Shown: positions 21,311-32,436 of the stretch, piece by piece
Layout of the letters: every line of letters starts with the position of its first letter
Position numbering within the stretch: the stretch's first letter is position 1
Source of the DNA: Gamarada debralockiae
Lineage: Eukaryota; Ascomycota; Leotiomycetes; Helotiales; Hyphodiscaceae
Direction: 5' to 3'
Length of the DNA: 51,122 bases
NCBI GenBank assembly: GCA_002803225.1
Contig: NXFV01000398.1
Location: forward strand, 1 to 51,122
Notes under the pieces: model-generated
What the model saw: only the letters and a program-made list of their open reading frames with translations
Database searches by the model: none
What the model was told of the DNA's origin: nothing
Position numbers and translations under genes: made by a program

Positions 21311-22420
21311 TCAGCAATTGTCCGCTTACAAACAAGAAGTAACAATCTGGCTCACCTCTGGACTTGAGATCCCTTCAATGAATACTCGATCAAGTATTTA
21401 ATCACATTCATTCGAAAATCCAAGGTTGTCTTCCCCGCCGCACGGATAAATGCGGTCCGACTTTTAGCGTCAGCGGCTCATATCGACAACTTCATCGCTC
21501 TAATTCCTTTCTTTCTTCCTTATCAACTATTCATGGAAGTGATGAGTATGCCATTATTGACAAACGCAACTCTCGCAGCAATGTGGGTGATGTTGATATG
21601 TCCCAGGCTCACATAACCACCGTTTGAGGGACAATGTGAAAATATCTGATCCATTCTGAGTTGATTTAATTATCTTCTGGGCATCGTCTTATATATGATC
21701 TTTGTGGCTTCCTGGGCCTTGACTTCACCTTTCCTTATGTCTTTTGGGGGAGGATGATCACTGATGAGATGATAGAGTGTTTAGAGGAATTGATTGACCG
21801 GATTTCTGTCAATTGTTGTCTGCTTTCCAACTGACAATTTACGGACATTCTCTGCGATCGTGGGCATGTGGCACTCAGCATCAATGACATCAAGACTGAA
21901 CGTGTTTGCATGGATTGGGATCCCCTGGCACTGGCCTCTTGGATGCAAGACGCTTTTTTCATAGCTTCAAGACCCATTAATTGGCATACAAGGTATTAAT
22001 TTTCAATTCGTTTCGGTGACCTGAAATCTGAAGAGAGCCTTCGCCTGGAGCGAGAACCTTAATCGCTCCGTCTCATTTAACAATGGAACTTGGGAGTACC
22101 TGTCATAACTTTGAGGCACGGTATGCTTAGCATTCAGTTCCTGTAAGTAATACGCGTCTTAAGATTAACATGACGAGATCAGTTGAGGAGACGGTCAAGG
22201 TGTTTGGCTCACGGTGGCTGGCGATGATGACCTCAATGCTACCAGACACGCACATATCACCTACAATACCCAATGCTACAAGTTCAATTGATTCAAAGTT
22301 CATGATACCATTTGTTGACCGTGCATAATGCAGAAAAGCCCAGAGAACAAAAGCAACCAGCCTTTCACGAAGACCTTGCCCAATACACTCCGTATGCTAC
22401 CACCATCACAAACGCTCAAT
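21311..22420. other. Spacer between eL19 and SHMT
   Basis: About 1.1 kb lies upstream of SHMT and downstream of eL19, both on the minus strand. It must hold the SHMT promoter and the eL19 3' UTR. Frames are short and lack features. No repeat or RNA gene was recognised. Confidence 0.4.
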
Positions 22421-23259
22421 CTACTTTGTCTCAGTCTCCTCTCCCTCACCGAACTGAGCAGCTCTCTTGGCAACAACTCTCTCCTGCTTTCTCTCACGGG
22501 CAGCCTTGGTCTTCGCACGCTTGGCATCCATTTCATCCTTCAGTTGTCTCTCACGGGCCTTTTCAGCCTTGGCTCGGTGGATCTATTGCATTTCGTCAGA
22601 CCTTGAATAATGATATCCCCATGTATGTAAAGCTTACGTGCTCGACCAATGCTCTCTTGTGCTTGAAGGTGTTACCCTTGCTCAGGTGGTAGAGCTCGTG
22701 GTAAAGGTGCTTGTCGATCTTGCCGCTGGCACGATACTTGACGAGAAGACGACGGAGAACTCGGAGACGGCGCATCCAAACTACCTGGCTATAGCACATA
22801 TCAGAACCTAACCTCCACCGCTATTTCCATCGAGATTGCATACCTTGGCATACGAGCATCAGCCGTACCCTTTCTCTTACCGAAACCACGGTGTCTACCA
22901 ATACGTCGAGCGGCTGTGAGCTCTCGGGCGCGAGATCGGGAGTGCATGGTAACGGGTTTGCGGATTATGAGGCCATCTGCGACGAGCTTTCGGATGGTTT
23001 GGCGGGAGTTGGCGTTGGAGATTTCGCTGGTCTCATTTGGATCGAGCCAGATCTTGCGCTTTCCGCAGCCGACGACGGAGGCCGCCAGGCGCTTCTGGGT
23101 TGTAAGATTGACCCTATCGTGAGAATGAATGTCAGCTTCTGTTGATGTGAAGAAGTAAAAAATCGAAGACGCATCTGCCACTCGAGGATAGACGGTGTGG
23201 CCATCGTTCGAACTCGATTCGATTGCAGGGAGAGGTTCTGCAAAGGTGAGGGCTTACAT
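22421..23259 (-). CDS. RPL19: 60S ribosomal protein eL19
   Basis: This is a structural protein of the large ribosomal subunit. Exons 23259-23258 (two bases, AT), 23113-22844, 22788-22638 and 22582-22421 give 194 residues. The start codon is interrupted by a 144-nt intron: AT joins G to restore ATG-GTC-AAT, giving [13 protein letters not shown], the conserved eL19 N-terminus. Further family hallmarks are [68 protein letters not shown] and the basic helical tail starting [13 protein letters not shown]. The second splice rebuilds the Ser in MPSQVVW. Early introns that break near the ATG are common in ribosomal protein genes, including yeast RPL19. Confidence in identity is very high; the first exon is supported because it is the only frame-compatible ATG. 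Confidence 0.96.
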
Positions 23260-23800
23260 CTTGACTGATTTCGAAGTCGTCGTGGATGGTCGTCGATGGA
23301 TTGTCGTTGTTCAACGTCGCCGAATTTCGAGATTTGAGGAGGTATTCTTCTTTAGCGGGGGTCACTAGTCCGAATTAGTCGCCCAAAATTTTGATGGTGG
23401 GAAAATGACCAGGGTTTACAAGCGAAGCCCTAGAAATTCGCGTTTTGATTTCGAGCCTCCTCGATGGGAGAGGCCAATTTAAAAGTTTTGAGGGGAGATT
23501 GGTGTCTGAGATTCAGCTGCGCAGTTCTTCAAATTAATGTTCGCCGAAAGGGTCAATTACGAGCAAAGTGAGACAATCGGTCAGTGAGAAAATTCTCTCA
23601 AAGTCACATGTCGCCTCACAGGTTATCACGGCCAAGAAGTGGGAGGTCAGAGAGGTGGGTTGACGTGCCTTGCTTCAAGGCCAGAAGTTTGCTCATCATC
23701 TTCATATTTTCTAGCATCTAGCCATCTAGCAATTAGATATAGCTATCATCCATATAATGCAATGCAACTTTTAATCGCTAAGATGCCACATCATGACCCA
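23260..23800. promoter_or_regulatory. eL19 promoter region with telobox-like motifs
   Basis: This spacer lies between GCN1's 3' end and the eL19 start. On the plus strand AGGGTTT (23411-23417, the complement of AAACCCT) and AGCCCTA (23426-23432) lie about 155-170 bp upstream of the start. Telobox-like ACCCTA/GCCCTA motifs bound by Tbf1/Rap1-type factors are frequent in ribosomal protein promoters of ascomycetes. Here the match is partial, so the role is inferred. Confidence 0.4.
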
Positions 23801-26800
23801 TCAATCATCAAAAGCTCCTTCACCAAGATCTACCTTGCCAACACTCCAAATCTCTCGCTCATCATCAACCTCATCATTCGAAAGGCCCAGTCCTCCTTGT
23901 CCACCCTCAGCCTCCTTTCTCTCCCTAGCAGTATTGCCCAACCTCAGAGCAACGCGCTTGAAATAATCTTGCATGCTTCTCTTCTGATTTGCTGCGAGCT
24001 CCTGACTGGCAATGTACTTGTCGAATACCTTGCTCTCATCATCCACTACGTTGAAGAGTGCCATGAATGCTGCTTCTGCAGCCAACTTGACAGGAATGAC
24101 TGGATCTCGGACGCTGGCAAATACGGGGGTTGCGAGAAGTGGAAGATGCGGTCGGACAAGTTCCATGTGATGGCGACATACAGTTCGTACCACCACAAGA
24201 GCCAAACGACGTGTATCTACCGGATTGCCAGGTTGGATTAGGTTCGCCAATGTCTCAAACAGTGGCTTTGTTGCTTCGAAGTCGCTGCTTCGTGTCTCCG
24301 TAAGAAGATATTTGCCTGCTGCCAATACGCAATTGTCGGATATGAAAGGCTGAACACGTCAGTATTCGTTCAATGATCATAGGGCAATTTACTTACATTC
24401 TTGCTTGACATGCCTTGACAGATGACTTGCGGCAAGTCCTCTGCAAAGGCAGTTTCGGTCAACGAAGAGGGTGATTCGACAAGGACAGCATTTAGTGCCA
24501 ATACCGAAGATTGGCTGAAGTGAGATGGCAATACTCGGTTCTTGATAAGGCCAGCGGCATTCTCTGCAGGAACATTCTTGATCAGGGCGCCCAGCAATTT
24601 GGCATTGGTGATGGCCATGGAAACATCATTGTCTTCAGGATCTGCATCGATCAGCGCAAGAACAGCACTTCGTGATACGTCGCTCATATTAGCCCCAGCC
24701 TTGTTGATGACTTCATACAATGCCTTTATCATGGCATTTCTGACCCCAGAATCCGAGGTCTTAGATCCGGTAACAAGCTCAGCAATGAGAGGGTCGATGC
24801 GCGGCGTCAATGTAATCAAGGTTCCCAAAGCCTTCGCAGCTCGGGTTCTCAAAACTTCGCTTGATGTATCCGCCAATGATTTGGCAAATGTTCGTTGCAA
24901 CTGTGGTAAGAATGGCTTGAGGAATGTTGGGATCTTCTCGAGGAGGTTGTTCAGGGTTAAAAGAATGGCGGCTTTGACGTCGACAGAGCGCTCGGAAACG
25001 ACTCTGATAAGTGGTCCAGTGATCTGAGTAACAAAAGGCTTTAAAGCGTCACCGCTGGTGCGATCGACAATGTCGGAGATAGCAAGTGCGGCCTGAGTTC
25101 TCTGTTCTGCCGTACCGTTCATGAGACCTTGCAAGAATATCGGCAGAATGGCGTTGATGCCCTTAGGCAATCCGAAACCAGCAAGATTCGAACCCGCCAC
25201 ACCAACATGTTGCAGTGCTTGTCGGGTTGAGAACACCAGCGCCTCCATTTCTTCTTTCTTCAATCGCTTTGTGAATTCGTTCAAAGCTGTCCATGCTGCC
25301 TTGACAACTTCCGAGTCTCGGTCGTCGAAAGAGTTTAGAAGAGCACGAATGATGTCTTGGTTATACCGAGAATAATCAACGGTCGCCGATGAGAAGAATT
25401 TGGCAAGGTGGTAATCAGTTGCTGCTCGTCTGCGATGATCATCATGTTTTGAAAGAGTAAGAAGCACGCTCATGGCGGTGTTCAGACCGTCAAACTCATC
25501 AATAGAAAGAATGACAGTATCAAAGGATGCATCAAGGTCGGCTCGAAGCTCATCATCTTTGCAGGAAATGATGTTGTCCATGAGGGAGTTGAGGATGCTA
25601 GGTAGTCTTCGAGTCATGGCGGAGCCGGCAACAGTGGAAAGGGATGCCAATGCCTTTGCGTTGAAAGAGGATATTGGGGAAGTGGTGAGGGTGGGTATTA
25701 GATTCGGAAGGATAATGTTCGATCGAGTCGTCTCCGTGAGCAAAGTCAAAAGTGCAGACAAAGCGTTGTCGGCCTCGTCTTCTTGTCGAAGGAGATTCAA
25801 GAGATAAGGTAGGACCTGATCAACAGCCTTCTTGCCCAGAATCTGCTGCAAAGAGTCGAAAGCTTCAGCAGCGGCTTCACGAACATCCTCATCTGAGTCA
25901 ATTAGTGCAGTTCGCACAACAGAGATCAGAGTCTTCTCGTGGTCTTCGAGTGCTTCAGGCGAAGCAGAAGAGATCAATTCCCGAAGAGCGATGCAGATTC
26001 CTTGCTTGTTGTCTGTATCCATAGAAGTCTGCAAGCCCTCCTCGAGAGTAGGCAGCAATGTCGAAAGCACGCCGTCGCCAGCTTTGCGGATCAGCTCTCC
26101 AAGTGCGTTGCCAGCGATGACCTTCTGTTCCATGTTGGAACTGCCCAGACGTCGGATGATGAGTTGTGTGAGCGTAGGGATCAGTTCCTTCAGCGTACGG
26201 GGGCTGGCCACAAGAGCCTTCCAAACATTGATTGCAGCAGTCCGAACCAAGCCCGAAGTATCGCAGCGACAGATATACAACGAGGACAGTACTCTGTTTC
26301 GCTTTTCTTCTCCAAGTACCTCCAACAACGAGGCTCCGGCCTCTTGTGCTCCATCCTCGACTTCGTCTTGTTCGGTATTTGCGCTGATGCCGGTTAAATT
26401 GAACAGGAGGTCACCCACCAATTCGACGGAGCTGAGACGAATTCTGTAGCTGTCATCCGCAAGACCCCGCTCAAGTTCTGGAAGTAGCAGGTCGATTGCC
26501 TTGGTAGCAAAGTTCTTGACAAGCAGACGACCTGCCCGGAGGGAGGTTTCGCGAATGGATTCCACATCATCAGCAAGGCCTGAAAGAATTGGCGGAATGA
26601 TCTTGCTGAGATAGTTGGCGAAGCTGTTGCCGAAGCAGACGGGTAAGAAGATAAACAGAGACATAAAGCCTTCGCGAACAGATGGCTTCGACGAGGCGAC
26701 ATTCTGCAAAATTGTCGGTAGAGTCTCCTCGAGGCGGCCAGTTCCAAGACCTGCAAGAACTTCACTAAGAGCCTGGGCGGATCCGAGTCGATCTCCAGCA

Positions 26801-29800
26801 CCAGTGTCTGACTTCAAAGTCTGCATAAGACCTGGAATCAGGTCTGGAAGTGCATCTTCTCCTAACTTCTCAATCAATGAACCAAGAGCTTTGGAGGCAG
26901 TGGCGCGAGTTGTCGGTACAGGATCGACTACGGCAATCTTTAGGCCTGCAACTAAGATTGGTAGATGCGAGATAAGGTCTTTTCGTTCCGTCAAATGGGC
27001 AAGACTGCCAATAACCTGAGAGGCCTTTCGCTTTGTGGCAGATCGATCTCCAAGGCCACGCTCGAGAATGCGAGTTACAAGAGCGAGTGAAGGAGCATCC
27101 AAGTAATGGGCAAAAGACACCTTAATCAGAGAGTCTAGTGCATCATCAGTATACTTTGTCGGATCGCTGAGAGCCTTCAAGAGGACATCGACGAGACTCT
27201 TGATCTCGGGGTTGTTGATGACTTCACCGAACCGCTTCAAGCTTCGGTTGGCCGCAAGGCGAACTTCTTTGTGACTGTCATTGAGGACACCAGTCAAGGG
27301 CGGAATAATTTCAGGCAAGCTCTGAGCGAGCTGCTGAGGGTCGAGGTACGCCATGGCACCTAGTAAATCGCATGCTCCTTTTTTGCTTCGCCATTGTGAG
27401 TCGTCCAGTCCTTCTAGAAGGGTTGGCAGGATCCGCTTCACTCCATATGAACTCAAACTTGCAAAGCAGGCTTTGGCAGCTGCCAAACAGGCGTCACGTA
27501 CGTCGGTACTGGAGTCGCCAAAGCTAGAGAGTAGCTGCGGGACAATTTGAATGACATATGGTTCGAAAATCCGTCCCAGAATGGTCGAGAGGAGTTCGTA
27601 AGCCAGCAAGGCACCCTCTCGATGATTTACGTCTTTCTTGTTTTCGATTGCACTACTCAAAGCTGACATGATGCGATATTCCCTAAGTGCTGAAATGCCT
27701 TTGCCATGAACCAGACCCGCAAGGCCATACGCAGCACCACGTCGAGCTGCATACTTCTTAGAGTTCAAAAGCTTGTCGAGAACCTGTTGAACGTAATCTG
27801 AGGTCTTCTCACTTGATGCGCGGACAAGAGGTGGCAGACATTCAGCCACGGCGTATTGCACAGTTTCTGAAGGCGTGCTCAAGGTCTCCAACAATCGGTC
27901 CACGACCTTCGGTACGCGAGGATCTCCTGCCTTCAAGTGACGAGCCAAAGCACCATACATAATGATGACGGCTTCATTGACTCGATCTGCGAAATCTGAG
28001 CCCTTGTCTGGAGCTTCAAGGGTGTGCTCAAACATCTTCATCAAGTCTTCAACTTTATTCTTGCCATGAAGTGCTATGATGGCTATGGCAGCTTCGACCA
28101 TTTCTTCCCTCACGCTCGGATTTCGATCGCCGAGAGGGCCTCGCTCGATGAGGAATCGCAAGAAATCATCCAGCTGACTCTCCTCGAACACGGGAGCTAG
28201 CTCTTTAAAAGCAAGAGCAATGCCATTCCTCGCTTCCCACGGATCCGAGAGATCTATCTTCTTCGGCATGCCATATTCATCAAGCTGTGGCACTCGAGGC
28301 TTTGCCAATTCCAGATACGACGACTGCAGTCGTTCCAGGACATCGTGGAATGTCGACAGTTGGATCTTGACGGACTCGGCGAGTGATCTTGCCGCGGCTC
28401 TTCGAAGCTGCTTGTCAAAGCTTTCGAGATAGGGTAGCATCCTAAAAGGCGAATTCGCAGATACCTCGAAGCCGCTCTCTTCCCAGATCTCGCGACCAAG
28501 CTCAACATTCTCGTCAACGTCGTCATGGCAAGCAAGCCATACTTCCTCCGAGAAGTCGAGTTCACTCATGTCAATCTCCGCACTGATAGACTGCAGCACT
28601 GATGTTCGTACCGAAACTTGTGGGACAATGGCACCCCGAGCAAGAATAGATATTTCCTCATCGGTTATGTTGGGAGCAATACATCGAGAAAGGTCTGTTA
28701 AACAGTCTTTGATGGCCTTGTAATGTTGATTGTAAGTCTGCATCGAGAAAATAAGGACAGACAGAACTTCCTGGCGGGGCACTAGAACATCGGAGCAAGC
28801 ATCAGTGTGAAAAGAGAGGAACTCCAAAGCAAGTATTAGTTGAGCTTCGGCGTCGTCACTTTCGCCAAAGCCTCCATGGCGAAGTACCATGAATACTAGA
28901 GGCAGTATGTAGGTCAAGGAGACTGTGTCGAAGGGGCGCTGTTCTCCAGAGAATCGCAGGCGATACAACACTCTGGTAATGAGTGCACCAAGAGGCTCTT
29001 GTGTTTGTTCTTCCGGAAGTTGCGGTACATCTAAAGCTCTCAAAACTGCGATACCAATGAAAGGTCGAAGGCTTCCAATGCGAGTAGAGACTCTTTGTGA
29101 GCATAAAATATATGCATCCGAAGCTGTGCTACCTGTTATGAGGCCTGCACCAGCATTGATAATATCAACGAGAGATTTTACAGCCGGCCCCATCCAGAGA
29201 CTAGCTTCCGTTGGAGGACCAGTTGCAAGACTCTTAATGATACCGATTCCACGTATGAGCTTGGCCTCGATATACCGAACTTGAAGTCGAATGCCTGATT
29301 CTTTCTTCAACTGGGCATTGACCTTGGCTGTCTCATCCGGAGTGAGTTTCTTTTGTTGGCCTTTCTTTTGTGCAAGTTGAGCTCGTAGTTCTTCCTCCCA
29401 TTTCAGCGTATCATAATCTTTGGTGTTCTTGTTGGGAGTGTAACTCTGAGATTTCGATGCAAGTACATCGACAAATGCTGTTCCTTCCGGTGTCCTAAAT
29501 ATAGCTGCCTCTGTAGGTCCAATATCGGCCAGCTGTGTCGGGTCAAGATCTTCTTTCATGAGTTTGACGATACGAAATGTCATGACATCGGGCGCCACAA
29601 AAGCCAGCTCTGCCGCAGCATTAAAAGCAGCGGCCTTTACAGCATCGGATTGTTGGAGGGTTGTCTGACAAGAGTTAGCAAATTACCATATGTGACTAGA
29701 ACGGAGCAAATGTTACCTTTTCATTGAAAGTTGTGATATCAAGGATCTGTTGTATTAACAAATCCTCCGATACCCGGGCAAGATCACCAGGATCAACTTC

Positions 29801-32219
29801 AACCCTCAAACAAAGCTCTATCCAGTTGACACGTGGTAACAGCTCTGGTCTAGAAAGAACCAACATCGAGATCATCTGATCTTTACGTATCGACTCATTG
29901 ACCTCACCACCAAATCGAGCGGCATCCGTTGGGGGAAGGCATATGGATTTGACGACCAGATGGAGGTTTTGATTCTCGGTTTTCGCCGTCGCAGCCACAC
30001 TGTCCTTCTCGCCAGATTCTATGGAGTTCCTCCATCGCCAAAGCCCAGCAACAATGACCTTGGAGATATATGCAGGATTTCGTACATACATCTGAGAGAG
30101 TGCGTGTGATGCATCTTTACGAAATGCTGGTTTGACTGTAGAGGAACAGATGCAAAAGATGATAGCTTGCGACCAGCCTAGTGAAACTGCTGAGTCAGGC
30201 TCAAGCGCTGCGAGATCTTCGGATAAAGAAGAGAGAGCTCGAATAAACCATTTGAAATCTTCATCACTGCTTAGTTTACCATAGATGCGTTGGTTCAGCA
30301 AGAATGATGGCTTAGGTTCCATATTAAGTGCTTGCTTTGATATCTGAGCTTTCTTCAATGCTGCATCTACTTTTGAATTCGAAATGGATGCAAGCTTATC
30401 GTGTGCAGTTGCCGTTAGGACGAACGCAGAAGTGGCGAGGCCAGATTGTGCAGCAGCTATTGGATTTGTAGTGGTTTCGTTCCACATCTCTAACAGAGCC
30501 GGGATTGAAGACTCTATGAGAGTGGAATACTTGGACTTGAGGGTCTCCGGATCGCTGGACCACAGCAGCTCGCCAAGACGAATGGTCCACAGACGCCGTA
30601 CTGGAACCTTCTTGTCAGAGATCCCCTTAACCAATGCATCAATTACTGGCTTGTCCAAATCCATTCCGTTCAGTACTTCCCACTTCAGATAATGAAGTAG
30701 TGCCAACGTTTCAGCACCGAGGGCTGCCTCATTGGCCTCCTTTCCTGCAACACCAGCGAGTGCAGGAGCCACTAGCGAGGCAGTGGTTTTGGAGACAGGT
30801 AAGACCCCAAGCATTTCTGCATGGAAGACTTTCTGGTCTGCCGAAGGTAGCTTTCCGGATTTTAAAGGCGCCAAAATCTCTTCCGCAATTTTCGCAACCG
30901 CATCCATATCGTGGCCTTTAGGCACAGCGGCTTTGAAGGCGGAAAGAGCACCCTGTCGTATGGTTGCGTTCGTAGATTTGATATTAGAGAGTAAAGGCTT
31001 GAGAAGTTTGCTTCGGAGAACAGTAGAGAGATCTACCGAATCTGATAGTGACTGGAAAAGTAATGTGACGAGATCGTTGAGGACAATTTCGGGTGATCGC
31101 AGAAGAGCTTTTTCGAGAGAAGGAACAACTTCCTTCTCAAGGTCTTCCTCTGTCGTAAACTCCAGAAAAAAATCTCCCAATCCATTTGCAATGTGTGCGG
31201 GCACAGGAGTTCGTGATCCAATAATCTCCCTGTTGTAGAAGGAGAAAAATTCCGACTTCTGGGTTGACAGTATTTCCTTGGCCTCCGGTTGTCTTGCACA
31301 AACCCCAGCGATCGCCCCAAGCATAACAGAGTTCTTTGCAAAAGGTTGGCTTCCCTTGGAGGACAGCTTCTTAACAGCTTCTTGGATCATCTTCTCCTGG
31401 GTTTCCTTATTCGAGAAAACCTTCCGTAGACCACGCCAGGTAGCCACAAGAGCTGAACGCTTCACATGTTGCCGTGAAGATTCGCCCAGGCATAGCGCGA
31501 GAGCTTGACCATTGCAAACTACAGTCTCGAGACCCCATTTCTCCCAATGGCTTGTACCAGAGAGCGCTTCTAGCAGTGTGCTACACCATTCCACAAGGAC
31601 AAACGCATTGCTTGGTGCAAGGCCTGATTTGGAGGTTTCGATATGAACAGCCTTGACAAAGTCTACCAAAGCTTCAGGACGAGCGCCAGAACTGAAAATT
31701 ATTCGTATGCATCGCTGAACAGCGCGCCTTGAATGTCGGTCTTCGTAGTATGAGTATGTGTTGAAGAAGAGTTGGAGTAGAGGAGGGAAGAGATCTTGGT
31801 TTATTTCTAAATTAAAGAGAGATTAGCATTCGATTCCACAGAGGTACCGCAATAATTGAGATATGTCCATGTTTCAATCCAGAACAGCGATCAGAAATCT
31901 AGAAGAACCCTCCCCCAGACCTAATTCTGACCGTTGGTTCTGCTCGAACAATTGGATCCGAGGGTATTCAAGATACTCCGTAGCGATCCAAAGTGACTAG
32001 GCTTTAATCGTTGAAACAAATAGAACGATTGATATCTTATATCCCGATTACTGCGGTAATCATAAAGTATAGGGAGGTCTTACCGTTTTTGGAGAGTCTC
32101 TCTTCGAGAGCATGTAGTAGCCCAATCCGCAGAGTTGTCGAGGAGGAAGACAGCGATGCCTTGATCTCTGTGAAGTCTAGATTGCCCCCACTTGTACCGT
32201 TAACCTCCACCTCAGTCAT
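23801..32219 (-). CDS. GCN1: GCN1, HEAT-repeat translational activator of Gcn2
   Basis: This giant HEAT-repeat protein binds (collided) ribosomes and delivers uncharged-tRNA signals to the kinase Gcn2, turning on the amino-acid starvation response. Exons 32219-32084, 31806-29717, 29664-24397 and 24349-23801 give 2680 residues, matching yeast Gcn1 (about 2670). Introns are 277, 52 and 47 nt. HEAT repeats fill almost the whole length, e.g. RRGAAYGLAGLVHGKGI, DSQWRSKKGACDLLGAMA and KEVRLAANRSLKRFG. The most conserved segment, about residues 1690-1840, contains VREGFMSLFIFLPVCFG, IRETSLRAGRLL and YRIRLSSVELVGDLLF, near the Gcn2 (RWD-binding) region and the eEF3-like part. The N-terminus MTEVEVNGTSGGN is encoded by exon 1, 217 bp from the divergent helicase start. 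The 277-nt first intron is unusually long here. No truncation is seen. Confidence 0.95.
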
Positions 32220-32436
32220 ATTGTCGATATGAGAAGTTTGTCATGACCCGAGGACCTGAGGTTGTCTGAACGACTGACGTCTCGTGCTTGGTGACTTTTT
32301 TTCGAAGTCGTTCGTAGATCGGTGTGTCAACAAGAAAATTGCCGACCCAAAATATTTTTGGGCGTCACGAAACCCCCATAACACCCCGCATTTTTGCAAC
32401 CTCAAAACAACTGAACGATTTGCCCTCGTCCTGAAA
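32220..32436. promoter_or_regulatory. Bidirectional promoter of GCN1 and DHX29-like helicase
   Basis: Only 217 bp separate the two divergent start codons. A perfect inverted repeat CCCAAAA-TAT-TTTTGGG occupies 32346-32362. TGACGTC, a CRE/ATF-type bZIP core, lies at 32275-32281, and another TGACG core on the minus strand follows the palindrome at about 32363-32368. The spacer is too short for two independent promoters, so shared control is likely. The binding proteins are unknown. Confidence 0.6.
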
